A stretch of 64,000 nucleotides of DNA from Sedimenticola sp. (GTDB lineage: Bacteria > Pseudomonadota > Gammaproteobacteria > Chromatiales > Chromatiaceae), in assembly GCA_011051655.1 (NCBI GenBank), contig DRKS01000006.1, forward strand, positions 36,943-100,942, given 5' to 3'. The translations under genes were made by a program, and so were the position numbers. Positions 56,258-64,000 of this stretch are shown one piece after another. The notes beneath the pieces are model-generated. The model searched no databases, had not been told where the DNA came from, and saw only the letters and a program-made list of their open reading frames with translations. The stretch's first letter is position 1; each line of letters begins with the position of its first letter.

Positions 56258-57976
56258 TCACTGAGTGAGGGCTGCAACCCACGACCGGCTCCAGTTGCAT
56301 CCTCTATTAAAGTACTTATCAAGAAAGTCATTCACCGCTGCAGCAACGGGATCAGTCGCCCACCACCCAAGTGGATCTTGCCAAACGCCTGCGACCTTTT
56401 TTGCTGCTTGCACAGGATCGTGGAAATAGACGCCGACATCCTCCAACCTAGCAAAATCCTCTTGAACACCATCATTAAGTGACCACACCTCGGGATCCCA
56501 TACAAGAATTGTTGGAACTCCACTAGCCATACTTTGCAAAAATGTTGTGTTGAGATTGTCAATCACAACAAGACGTGCCTCGCGCAGTCGCTCAAGATAT
56601 GTCCTGCTGAAATCATCGAAGATAACCCACGGCACTTGTCGTTTTACCCGTGCCTCTCCGCGCCACCCCAAATCACTTGGATTTGGTCTAACCAAGCAGT
56701 GACGCCTCAACTCCGGAATCAGTCCAGCTAAAAAATCGGCCTGACGCCCCAGATACTCCAACATCATCGCCCCCATAGGCACGCTTTGTATCTGACAAGG
56801 ATACCGCGCTTCGGCAGTACCCACATAAAGCAGTAGTTGGCGAGTCGTACTGGTCCGCTGCTTGTGATAAAAGTGGGGTGGCACCGGCAATTTGACAATA
56901 TGACGACTCTCAGCATCGTGCCTGGCCCACCCAAGGAACTGATCTGCAACATCGTGCTCGACACGCTCCGATAGCGGCGGGCATTGCCGCATTCCATACC
57001 CCCCGCCGTGTTGGGCACTGACAAGTCGCGCCCCCCGATCTGATGCCTGCGCACTCCACAGCTTGAAAGCATCATCGGCGACCCACGCCATTCCACTGGC
57101 TATCGTCTTTGGCTGAACAGGAAAATAGCACTCCACTGCCTGCTTGAGTTGCGGAAGACCTTCGGCCAGACAGATCGGCAATGCCGTTGTCACCACGCGG
57201 CAAACAGCGGCTTCAAAAGAATTTAGGCCGCCAAGGCGCCGAAGCAGTGCCTGGCATGACGACTGGCGCCATTCCAGGTCCGGCGATGGCCACTCGACTT
57301 GAGCGAGGTTCGTCAAGGGCAGGTAAGCGATCCGGAATCCACTTCTAACTAGCAACTGTATAATTTCAGCAAAGGACAGATTGATGTTATAGAGATAGCA
57401 CTCCGATCCTCTCGACAATCGCCTGACAAGATCCTTAAGACCGCGCTTTAGCCATGCGGTCGCAATATCGGTTATCGAATGCCGCCTTGTCGCTATATGA
57501 TCTGAAGCAGGTGCGATACCGGGTTGCGCCTCGGCAGTGGCGGCGGAAGTTGCGCTCCAACCGGCGATTGGAGCCAACTCCACCAACAGCTGCTTGTGGA
57601 AGTCATCGCCAAACAAGTAGACCTGTAGCGCTGCAGTAGTTTCCGGCACCGCAAGCGGAATGATTGACATATCTAAAAATATCGGCGCATAACCTCCCTC
57701 GACCGCCTTTGTGATGCTGAGGTAGTGATGATATGCACTCATGACAAGCAGGCTGACAGTGGGGCGCAACAACAGCCGCCAGCCCTTCTCGCTGAGTGGA
57801 ATTCCCGAATACACTTCGATAGCTTCCGACAGGCCATCAATAATCCTACCACTCAGCCGATCGCAATAATCCACGGCTTCCCGCCTCTCAAGTGGCGAAC
57901 CCCAGGGATCCACGGAAACCATTGAGAACATGCCTGTATCCTCGAACACTTCTTTCATGGAGACAGCCCGAGTCAT
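56258..57976 (-). CDS. LIC12162-type putative glycan transferase
   Basis: The 572-residue protein matches my recollection of the LIC12162 transferase family: SEKGWRLLLRPTVSLLVMSAY in the N-terminal half, SAQHGGGYG in the middle, and a CDP-glycerol-transferase-like end with RLREARLVVIDNLNTTFLQS and GVPTILVWDPEVW. Members cluster with nonulosonic acid genes. Adjacent pseI suggests transfer of the pseudaminic-type sugar. Its ATG overlaps pseI (ATGA in reverse order: pseI stop follows). The family call is by eye only. Confidence 0.65.
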   Translation of the reverse strand: MTRAVSMKEVFEDTGMFSMVSVDPWGSPLERREAVDYCDRLSGRIIDGLSEAIEVYSGIPLSEKGWRLLLRPTVSLLVMSAYHHYLSITKAVEGGYAPIFLDMSIIPLAVPETTAALQVYLFGDDFHKQLLVELAPIAGWSATSAATAEAQPGIAPASDHIATRRHSITDIATAWLKRGLKDLVRRLSRGSECYLYNINLSFAEIIQLLVRSGFRIAYLPLTNLAQVEWPSPDLEWRQSSCQALLRRLGGLNSFEAAVCRVVTTALPICLAEGLPQLKQAVECYFPVQPKTIASGMAWVADDAFKLWSAQASDRGARLVSAQHGGGYGMRQCPPLSERVEHDVADQFLGWARHDAESRHIVKLPVPPHFYHKQRTSTTRQLLLYVGTAEARYPCQIQSVPMGAMMLEYLGRQADFLAGLIPELRRHCLVRPNPSDLGWRGEARVKRQVPWVIFDDFSRTYLERLREARLVVIDNLNTTFLQSMASGVPTILVWDPEVWSLNDGVQEDFARLEDVGVYFHDPVQAAKKVAGVWQDPLGWWATDPVAAAVNDFLDKYFNRGCNWSRSWVAALTQ

Positions 57977-59022
57977 CCAATGAAATCCAGGCTAAGGGCC
58001 GTGCCCCGAACCAAATCACGATTCACTTTCTTGCCAAGAAGCAGATCATAGAATTTTGGAGGGAGCCCATGCCCGGGGCGGATTATACGCAGGTTGTCCG
58101 AGGTCAGCATATCGCCGGACTTCATGTCGCGCACGACGTAGAGCGAGCGGCGGAACACCATCGACGTGCGTTCCGCGGCTGTCGGCCCATAACGCACCTC
58201 GCCGAGCGACTGCCAGGCACGCTCGCTCTCCACCACCAGTGCCTTCAGCTCGTCCGGCTCGATGGAGAAGGCAGCATCGACGCCGCCATCGGTGCGACGT
58301 AGCGTGAAATGCTTTTCCACCACGCTGGCCCCGAGTGCCACAGCGGCCACGGCCGTACCGATGCCGGCGGTATGGTCCGACAGGCCAATCTCGCAGCCGA
58401 ACATCTCGCGCATGTGAGGTATGGTGCGGATATGGCTGTTCTCGGGCGTGGCCGGATAGGTGCTGGTGCACTTAAGCAGCACGAGATCACGACAACCGGC
58501 GGCACGCACCGTTCGGACCATCTCATCGAGCTCGGCCAATGTCGACATGCCGGTGGACACGATCAGCGGCTTGCCGGTCACCGCGGCTTTCTGCAGCAGC
58601 GGTAAGTCCGTATTCTCAAACGACGCAATCTTGTAGCAGGGCACATCGAGTGCCTCAAGGAAGTCGATGGCCGACTCGTCGAACGGGGTACTGAAGGCGA
58701 TCATTCCCAGCTCGCGGGCGCGGCGGAATATCGGCTCGTGCCATTCCCATGGCGTGTAGGCCTGCTGGTAGAGCTTGTGCAGCGACTGGCCGTGCCAGAG
58801 CGACTTTTCGTCGGAAATATAGAAATCGCCCTCGGCGATATCCAGCGTCATGGTGTCAGCGGTGTAAGTCTGGATCTTGAGCGCATGTGCGCCAGCGGCG
58901 GCGGCAGCCTCGACAATATCCAGCGCGCGCTGCAGCGATTGGTTGTGGTTGCCGGACATCTCGGCAATCACGAATGGTGCACTGTCGGTGCCGATGGATC
59001 GATTCGCTATCTTCATACGCAT
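57973..59022 (-). CDS. pseI: Pseudaminic acid synthase
   Basis: The 349-residue NeuB-family enzyme reads FVIAEMSGNHNQSLQRALDI, KIQTYTADTMTLD, PCYKIASFENTDLPLL and EIGLSDHTAG, then an SAF antifreeze-like C-terminal domain (SLYVVRDMKSGDML). It condenses 6-deoxy-AltdiNAc with phosphoenolpyruvate. Sequence features favour PseI over NeuB or LegI, and a PseG-like gene is nearby. The start is ATG at 59022 or at 59016. Confidence 0.88.
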   Translation of the reverse strand: MRMKIANRSIGTDSAPFVIAEMSGNHNQSLQRALDIVEAAAAAGAHALKIQTYTADTMTLDIAEGDFYISDEKSLWHGQSLHKLYQQAYTPWEWHEPIFRRARELGMIAFSTPFDESAIDFLEALDVPCYKIASFENTDLPLLQKAAVTGKPLIVSTGMSTLAELDEMVRTVRAAGCRDLVLLKCTSTYPATPENSHIRTIPHMREMFGCEIGLSDHTAGIGTAVAAVALGASVVEKHFTLRRTDGGVDAAFSIEPDELKALVVESERAWQSLGEVRYGPTAAERTSMVFRRSLYVVRDMKSGDMLTSDNLRIIRPGHGLPPKFYDLLLGKKVNRDLVRGTALSLDFIG

Positions 59023-59024
59023 AC

Positions 59025-59723
59025 CTATATCAATTGCCTGCCGAGCACAAAAGCCTCAGCAGCCGCCACGCCGCAACTGGCACCGCGCCAGCGGGCCAGC
59101 GCCTCGATCGCCTCCAGCGAGCGGGGATGAGGGAAGGGCCGCATCTCGTCCCGGTAAGCCTGAAGCGCACGCTGCTTGACTTCTAGAGTACCCGTGATGT
59201 CGACGAAAAAGTTCGGTACGAACTGTGGAGCCGAGCCGGTCGGCCGCCATTCGGTGGACGACGGCACTTCGAAGAAGAGGAGCTGCCGCACACAGTACCC
59301 GGGCTGGGGGCGGCACGCCGTCAGCACGGCATCGTGCGCAATGCGGTGATCGACATTGACATCGCCCGCATGGTGAGTCAGCACGCTCTCCGGCTGTACT
59401 GCCGCGACAATCCGCTCGACTGCCTTCACCACATCCAGCAGTTCCACGCCATCCATACGGTTGTCCGCAAAGTCGAGCAGCGTTGCCGAGGCCACGCCGA
59501 GGATATCGGCAGCGGCCTCCGCAGCCAGCCGACGCTGCTTCATCTGCGCAGCGAATTCGACAGCGCCTGCAACATCACCGCGCGCACCTTCGCCATCGGC
59601 CAGCAGCAGTAGGTGTACAGTGCGGCCTTCGGCGGCCCAGCGCGCCATGCTGCCGCCACAGCCGAGCGCTTCGTCGTCGGGATGTGCAGCGATGACAAGG
59701 ACAGTTTTACCAATCGCACTCAT
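59025..59723 (-). CDS. PIG-L family zinc deacetylase
   Basis: The 232-residue protein has VIAAHPDDEALGCGGSM (zinc-binding AHPDDE) and THHAGDVNVDHRIAH with the second metal His. The family removes N-acetyl groups from sugars. Within the nonulosonic acid block it may free an amino group on the sugar or an intermediate for another acyl group, perhaps the formyl group from the adjacent gene. It overlaps the formyltransferase stop (ATGA). Confidence 0.9.
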   Translation of the reverse strand: MSAIGKTVLVIAAHPDDEALGCGGSMARWAAEGRTVHLLLLADGEGARGDVAGAVEFAAQMKQRRLAAEAAADILGVASATLLDFADNRMDGVELLDVVKAVERIVAAVQPESVLTHHAGDVNVDHRIAHDAVLTACRPQPGYCVRQLLFFEVPSSTEWRPTGSAPQFVPNFFVDITGTLEVKQRALQAYRDEMRPFPHPRSLEAIEALARWRGASCGVAAAEAFVLGRQLI

Positions 59724-60406
59724 GGGGTTTTCCTGACTATCTTCACGTCGGCGCGAACCTCACCCGGCTTCAGCGCGGCGCGCGTGAACTCGAAACGAAG
59801 ATGCTCGGTCTCCATAAAGGCTGGCGGATAGCCTTCAGCATCGAGCATGCGAATGAAATCATACACCCGGTTGAGATCTTCGAGCCCGGCAATGTTGCCG
59901 TCCTCGGGGCGGCGACGCTTGAGGATCGTCGGCTCACCTTGCTGCGGCACTGGCATCGGGTTGGTGCGGACAATGGCCAGCATCATGGATGCCATCAGTT
60001 GCGCCGCACGCATGAGGATCTCTTCCGCCGTCCCCAGCAAAGACAGCGGCTCCTTGAGGTAGACCGGCCCGGCATCCATCTCAGCCACGCAGCGCAAGGC
60101 TGATAAGCGTGTTTCGCGGAAACCTCGCACGATCAGGTTCTGCAAGGGTGAGCCGCCGCGACCGAAGGGCAGGTCTGTCATATGGAAGATCACGCACTCG
60201 TGGTTCTGGAAGATCTCCGGCGGGATCTTCCATGACCAGTGGGGGAAAAACACATAGCGCGGCTGCAAGGCCGCCAGCCGCTCCGGCGTTAGCTCCTCCG
60301 GCGTGCGCAGGCGCACAAAGTCCAGCCTTTCCCGCCGCAGAGCATCCTCCAGGCAGTCGTAGCGAGCATGGGGGGTTGCGATGACAGTTATCATGTCGGC
60401 CGCCAT
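59720..60406 (-). CDS. Sugar N-formyltransferase-like protein
   Basis: The 228-residue protein resembles the catalytic domain of methionyl-tRNA formyltransferase: FFPHWSWKIP, then CVIFHMTDLPFGRGGSPLQN with the catalytic His in the HxTxLPxxRG-like motif, and AEMDAGPVYLK with the catalytic Asp. It lacks the tRNA-binding C-terminal domain, so a sugar amine is the likely acceptor. Formyl donor would be N10-formyl-tetrahydrofolate. It begins at the TAATG junction with the PseG-PseH gene. Confidence 0.82.
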   Translation of the reverse strand: MAADMITVIATPHARYDCLEDALRRERLDFVRLRTPEELTPERLAALQPRYVFFPHWSWKIPPEIFQNHECVIFHMTDLPFGRGGSPLQNLIVRGFRETRLSALRCVAEMDAGPVYLKEPLSLLGTAEEILMRAAQLMASMMLAIVRTNPMPVPQQGEPTILKRRRPEDGNIAGLEDLNRVYDFIRMLDAEGYPPAFMETEHLRFEFTRAALKPGEVRADVKIVRKTP

Positions 60407-61962
60407 TAGTTCTCACCTTGATCGGCAGCTGCACGGGAGAAGACCATGATTCCACCTTTATTACTGCTCACAAAACCCAAGGACTCGAAGACGCGGCGCG
60501 ATGGATGATTCGTAAGCTTGACACGCGCCAGAAGCTGGCTATTCGGTTCTTGGCGAGCCAATTCCGCCAAGGCGTCACCCAGCAACCTCTTCCCCAATCC
60601 AGCGCCACGGAATGCTGCATCGAGCGAATAGTCTATGGACCAGTAAGATTTCTGCCTCTCGAACCGGACTTGCCCTACGGGAATGCCTAGCTGCGTTTCA
60701 GCAATGAAGATTCGGAAACGGTCCACTTCCGACAAGCGATCGCGAAACCAGAGGTGATGTGTAGCCGAATCGATCGCATTCTGGTCAAAAGCATTACGTC
60801 GAACCAGAGGGTCGTTCGCCCATCGGAGCAGCAATTTCTCATCGCCAGCGATGGCTGGTCGCAAATGCATCTCCAGGTCACCGCTTGCTTGCATGACTGA
60901 AATTGCCCGCTCAGCCCCGCGGCCATCGACTAGAGCATGGCAACGCACCGAGTATTCCAGCAACGCCTCATCGTCGAGTGCCTCAGAGATCGCATGACTC
61001 AACACCTGGGCATCGATCTTGCCGGCCTCGCCCAGCCATCTCGCCAAACATAAGTTGCTTAAGCCAACTGCAAGTGGAACTTGGTTGGCAGCAAACGTAA
61101 TGATCAGCGAGGGGAGTCCGAGACAACATCTCTCCCAACTTGCGGTTCCGCCAGCGCCGATTGCCAAGTCCGCTTCGGCCATCAAGGGCGCAAGAGACGG
61201 CAGGTTGTAATGCAGCCGTACTTGCGGCACCTCGGCAGCAACTCGACGTATGACATTCGCATGTGGGTTATTGGCACCGATCACAGCATCCACAGTCAGA
61301 TCGGTTCGCCCAAGGATGCGAACAGCCTGCAATGCCAAGCCGGTAAGGTTCTGTGGATCCACACCCCCGAAGAATATGAACAGCCGCCGCATCGGCGTCG
61401 CCCGCGAGCGGGAAGCCTGATGCAACTGGGCATACACAGCCTGCAATAGCGCAAAAGCCGGTCCGAGTAATAGTCCGCAATGCTCTGGAACCCGGCCAAG
61501 GTAGCGGTCATTGACACCCTCTACGACATTCTGGTCAAGCAGCAAGTCCACATCGTGCCGACGATCAGCCAGATCATCGATCGCCATGATGCGTCGGGCC
61601 GTGGGACGCATGGCAGTTTCCCACTCGGCGTCGAGGCCATAGTGGTCAACGATCAGCCAGTCCCAGGTGCCGCCGGCCAGTGCCTCCCGTGTCTCGGCGC
61701 TGTCTCGCGCCTGCGTCACGCCCAGCCAAGTGGCATGGGCCAGACGCCCATCGAGCGGCTCGCCGATAGCCGGCACCGGTAGCCTGTGCACGGCATGGCC
61801 CTGCGCCTCGAGCCAGTCGCAATAGTTGCCGTCGAGCTCTCGGCAGACGAATACCACCTCGGCGCCCCGCTGCCGCAGCAAGCCGGCCAGCGTGGCGCAA
61901 CGCATGGCGTGGCCCGAGCCGATCTGGCGCGAGGAATCAACGCGGAAGGCAACCCGGATCAC
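60406..61962 (-). CDS. PseG-PseH fusion: UDP-6-deoxy-AltdiNAc hydrolase with acetyltransferase domain
   Basis: The 518-residue protein has a PseG half (about 1-350): AFRVDSSRQIGSGHAMRC, WLIVDHYGLDAEWE and LAIGAGGTASWERCCLGLP. The C-terminal half (about 365-515) is a GNAT domain, MHLRPAIAGDEKLLLRWAND and GAGLGKRLLGDALAEL, as in PseH. PseG removes UDP from the diacetamido sugar; PseH acetylates the 4-amino group one step earlier. Both domains look intact. The GTG start overlaps the upstream stop (GTGA). Confidence 0.9.
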   Translation of the reverse strand: MIRVAFRVDSSRQIGSGHAMRCATLAGLLRQRGAEVVFVCRELDGNYCDWLEAQGHAVHRLPVPAIGEPLDGRLAHATWLGVTQARDSAETREALAGGTWDWLIVDHYGLDAEWETAMRPTARRIMAIDDLADRRHDVDLLLDQNVVEGVNDRYLGRVPEHCGLLLGPAFALLQAVYAQLHQASRSRATPMRRLFIFFGGVDPQNLTGLALQAVRILGRTDLTVDAVIGANNPHANVIRRVAAEVPQVRLHYNLPSLAPLMAEADLAIGAGGTASWERCCLGLPSLIITFAANQVPLAVGLSNLCLARWLGEAGKIDAQVLSHAISEALDDEALLEYSVRCHALVDGRGAERAISVMQASGDLEMHLRPAIAGDEKLLLRWANDPLVRRNAFDQNAIDSATHHLWFRDRLSEVDRFRIFIAETQLGIPVGQVRFERQKSYWSIDYSLDAAFRGAGLGKRLLGDALAELARQEPNSQLLARVKLTNHPSRRVFESLGFVSSNKGGIMVFSRAAADQGEN

Positions 61963-62747
61963 AGGGCCTTTTCCATGACGGGGACAAAGTTCTGCCGCAC
62001 TGGAATGCCGGCTGCTGCCAAGGCCTTCTTGGCCTCAGCAGGGGTCTGCTCGGTGAAATGGAACATACTTGCGGCCGCAACGGCGGAAGCACCAGCCTGT
62101 AGTACAGCATCCACCATATGCTGGTAGTTCCCGGCACCGCCAGAGGCGATCACGGGAATCGTCACAGCCAATGCCACTGCAGCCACAAGATCCAGGTCAT
62201 AGCCACCCATGGTGCCATCGCGCTCGATGGAGGTGAGCAGTATCTCGCCGGCCCCGCGGTCCTCCAGTTCCCTAACCCAGCCCACCACATCCCGCCCCGT
62301 GGGCTCGCGACCGGCATGACTGAAACATTCCCAGCCACCTGCTTCCCGGCGACGCACGTCCACGCTCGCCACCACGCATTGGGTACCGTGGCGGCTCGCG
62401 ATGGCAGAAACCAGCTCCGGATTCGCATAGGTGGCGGTGTTCACGGCCACCTTGTCCGCTCCGGCTCGCAGCAGTTTCTGCACTTGGTCGAGGCACACGA
62501 TTCCGCCGCCCACCGTCAGGGGCACAAAGCAGTCCTGGCCGAATTCTGAGACAGACTCGTAATCAGGTTCGTCACCGAATGCGTGGGCGGCGACGTCCAT
62601 CAGCACCAGTTCATCCACTTCACGCTGGTTATAGACCTTGATGGCGGGCAGTACCGGGCCCACGCGCCGCCAGCTGTCGAAGCCAACGCCTTTCACCAAG
62701 CCTAACTGTTTCCAGAGGAGCGTCGGAATGATGCGGACCTTCAGCAC
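61959..62747 (-). CDS. wbuZ: HisF-like ammonia-channelling subunit WbuZ
   Basis: The 262-residue (beta/alpha)8 protein reads KVRIIPTLLWKQLGLVKGV, where HisF has its catalytic Asp but this protein has Leu, and keeps TVGGGIVCLDQVQKLLRAGAD and SIERDGTMGGYDLDL. Loss of that Asp is usual in WbuZ/HisF2, which only helps deliver ammonia to a sugar amidotransferase. It overlaps wbuY by seven bases. Start is GTG at 62747. Confidence 0.9.
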   Translation of the reverse strand: MLKVRIIPTLLWKQLGLVKGVGFDSWRRVGPVLPAIKVYNQREVDELVLMDVAAHAFGDEPDYESVSEFGQDCFVPLTVGGGIVCLDQVQKLLRAGADKVAVNTATYANPELVSAIASRHGTQCVVASVDVRRREAGGWECFSHAGREPTGRDVVGWVRELEDRGAGEILLTSIERDGTMGGYDLDLVAAVALAVTIPVIASGGAGNYQHMVDAVLQAGASAVAAASMFHFTEQTPAEAKKALAAAGIPVRQNFVPVMEKAL

Positions 62748-63376
62748 GAGGCGCCTTCAATAAAGTTCCTGAGCACCCGCAAGCCAGCTCGGGAACTCTT
62801 CTCCGGATGAAACTGCGTACCCCAGATCCGCCCCTTGCCGATGACGGCCGTCACAGGGATGCCGTGGTCGGTTACAGCTATAATATTGCCTGGGTCTTCT
62901 GCCACGAAGGCATAGCTGTGTACGAAGTAGAAATCCGTCCCACTGGGAATGCCAGACAGGAGGGTGGAGGGCGGATACCAGCTCACCGAATTCCAGCCCA
63001 TGTGGGGAATACGAGCAGCGCAACCCAGGCTTATGAGGCTTTGCACTTGCCCGGGAATCAGACCAAGGCCCGGCGTACCTGCGGCATCGCTGGCGCCTTC
63101 CATGCCGAAATCGGCAAGTAGCTGCATGCCCAGACATATACCGAGTAGCGGCGTATCGCGCACCAGAGCCGCCTCACGAAGGGCCTCTGTCCAACCTGCG
63201 GCGTCCAGCAATGCCTTGCACTCCTTGAAACCGCCTACTCCCGGGAGAATTAGACTGTCGGCCATGGCGATGTCGCTGACATGATCAATAAGTACGGGCC
63301 TCGCCCGCAACTCTTCCAATGCCCGCGCCACCGACCCCAGGTTCCCGACGCCGTAGTCGACAACGCCAACCTTCAT
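62741..63376 (-). CDS. wbuY: HisH-like glutaminase subunit WbuY
   Basis: The 211-residue class I glutamine amidotransferase has GICLGMQLLADFG (nucleophile Cys), VHSYAF, and FHPEKSSRAG with the His-Glu pair. It would supply ammonia to WbuZ and then to the N-acetyl sugar amidotransferase next door. The neighbours, not histidine genes, mark it as WbuY rather than HisH. ATGA overlap with the amidotransferase gene. Confidence 0.9.
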   Translation of the reverse strand: MKVGVVDYGVGNLGSVARALEELRARPVLIDHVSDIAMADSLILPGVGGFKECKALLDAAGWTEALREAALVRDTPLLGICLGMQLLADFGMEGASDAAGTPGLGLIPGQVQSLISLGCAARIPHMGWNSVSWYPPSTLLSGIPSGTDFYFVHSYAFVAEDPGNIIAVTDHGIPVTAVIGKGRIWGTQFHPEKSSRAGLRVLRNFIEGASC

Positions 63377-64000
63377 GGGTTGTCGTAATTGATCTTGGTA
63401 AGATTGCCCTTGCTGTCCTTCAACAAGGCACCTGCGGCATCACGCCGGAAGATCTTCTTGTTGGTAAAGCGGTCGCAGATGCGGATGAATTCATCCACCG
63501 AAAGATCCAGTGGCCTGAGGATGTCCTCCAGGCTCTTGCCGAGGTACTCCCAGGGGAAGAGGCCATCGAGCTTCCTCACGGCATCGAGCCCATCCTGGCG
63601 GGTAAGCCGCCCACGGCGGATGTGCAGGCAGGCCAGGTCCGTCGCTCGCCCAAAGCCAAACTTCAGGAACTTGAAGTAATCATGGATCCCGGTCTGATGG
63701 TTGTCCAGATTCTCGTAGTTGACCATCGACCCCTCGACCACCTTGTCATAGGTCGTGAAGCCGTTCGCCTGGGCGATGAGGGAGTTGGAGATGCCATCCC
63801 ATGGGATGTAGTGCCCGAGAAAAAGCCCGGTCACACCGACCCGCTGTAGTTCCTCGTCGCTGGGATAGGTGTAACTGATGAGGTGCTTGGCCTCGATGCC
63901 CTCCATGCCGATAAGATCGGTCACACGCATCCCGAGCAGGCCGCCAAACTCTTCCAGCCAGCGGCGGTTGAGGATGTTGTTGTTGGCAGCGGCGGCCGGC
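63373..64000 (-). CDS. N-acetyl sugar amidotransferase (PseA/WbpG type), C-terminal part
   Basis: The frame is open to the right edge, giving about 208 residues with a normal stop at 63373. Sequences such as NNNILNRRWLEEFGGLLG, HYIPWDGISNSL and GFGRATDLACLHIRRGRLTR match the WbpG/PseA family. It converts an acetamido group to acetamidino with ammonia from the WbuY/WbuZ pair. The N-terminal PP-loop is outside the window. Confidence 0.88.
   Translation of the reverse strand, partial: PAAAANNNILNRRWLEEFGGLLGMRVTDLIGMEGIEAKHLISYTYPSDEELQRVGVTGLFLGHYIPWDGISNSLIAQANGFTTYDKVVEGSMVNYENLDNHQTGIHDYFKFLKFGFGRATDLACLHIRRGRLTRQDGLDAVRKLDGLFPWEYLGKSLEDILRPLDLSVDEFIRICDRFTNKKIFRRDAAGALLKDSKGNLTKINYDNP

Noticed and set aside
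62741..63376. Genuine histidine-pathway hisH (with hisF at 61959)
   Set aside because: HisF's catalytic Asp is missing in the partner and the neighbours are glycan genes, so the amidotransferase-linked WbuY/WbuZ reading is better.

Overview
The window looks like a chromosomal segment of a gammaproteobacterium with G+C-rich housekeeping genes. Three things point that way: a DUF1451 (YbeL-like) gene next to leuS-lptE-holA as in enterobacteria, a set of lipopolysaccharide genes (waaA, hldE, msbA, lpxL), and a complete cbb3 oxidase operon with an FNR-type regulator. A Chromatiales-like or related lineage is my guess; nothing here fixes the genus. I saw no tRNA, rRNA, CRISPR array, insertion sequence or transposase.

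Region 1 (1-9.3 kb, minus strand): ccoN-ccoO-ccoQ-ccoP-ccoG-ccoH-ccoI-ccoS, the high-affinity terminal oxidase and its assembly factors. A rubrerythrin gene, cut by the window edge, follows one base after ccoS. The ccoN promoter contains a perfect 22-bp palindrome overlapping an FNR-like site, and an FNR/ANR-type gene lies just upstream.

Region 2 (9.4-19 kb): a cluster of hairpins; a zinc-ribbon protein gene divergent from leuS-lptE-holA; a second, unusual Crp/Fnr protein; a DUF3034 outer-membrane-like protein; a largely empty 0.6-kb stretch; and a phosphoethanolamine transferase of the CptA/EptC type.

Region 3 (18.9-26.9 kb, minus strand): DUF6882 protein, waaA (Kdo transferase), an aldo/keto reductase and an FAD oxidoreductase of unknown role, then hldE (heptose activation), msbA (lipid A flippase) and lpxL (acyltransferase). 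These mostly build inner-core LPS and lipid A.

Region 4 (26.9-28.2 kb): a single AAA/DUF4143 ATPase gene with its own palindrome-bearing and apparently leaderless promoter, sitting between the lipid A and polysaccharide blocks.

Region 5 (28.2-64 kb, minus strand): a very long surface-polysaccharide locus, entered from the right edge, with most genes overlapping by 1-16 bases. In transcription order it has four parts. First is a nonulosonic-acid block (N-acetyl sugar amidotransferase, WbuY/WbuZ ammonia supply, a PseG-PseH fusion, a formyltransferase, a PIG-L deacetylase, PseI and a LIC12162-type transferase). Second are a methyltransferase, a glycosyltransferase, a second methyltransferase and a sulfotransferase. 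Third is a CDP-deoxysugar block (RfbG, an RmlC-like epimerase, RfbF, a DegT aminotransferase), followed by a glycosyltransferase, a methyltransferase, a second DegT protein, a FemAB-like acyltransferase, a polysaccharide deacetylase, a damaged YdcF-like gene, another glycosyltransferase, a methyltransferase remnant and an AsnB-like amidotransferase. Fourth are a polytopic Wzy candidate, the Wzx flippase, more methyltransferases and glycosyltransferases, the initiating sugar-phosphate transferase and a WbpM-like dehydratase. Together these would make, decorate and flip a heavily modified O-antigen or capsule repeat unit. Base composition changes along the locus (33-40 kb and 53-58 kb are clearly richer in A+T), which suggests assembly by repeated transfer.
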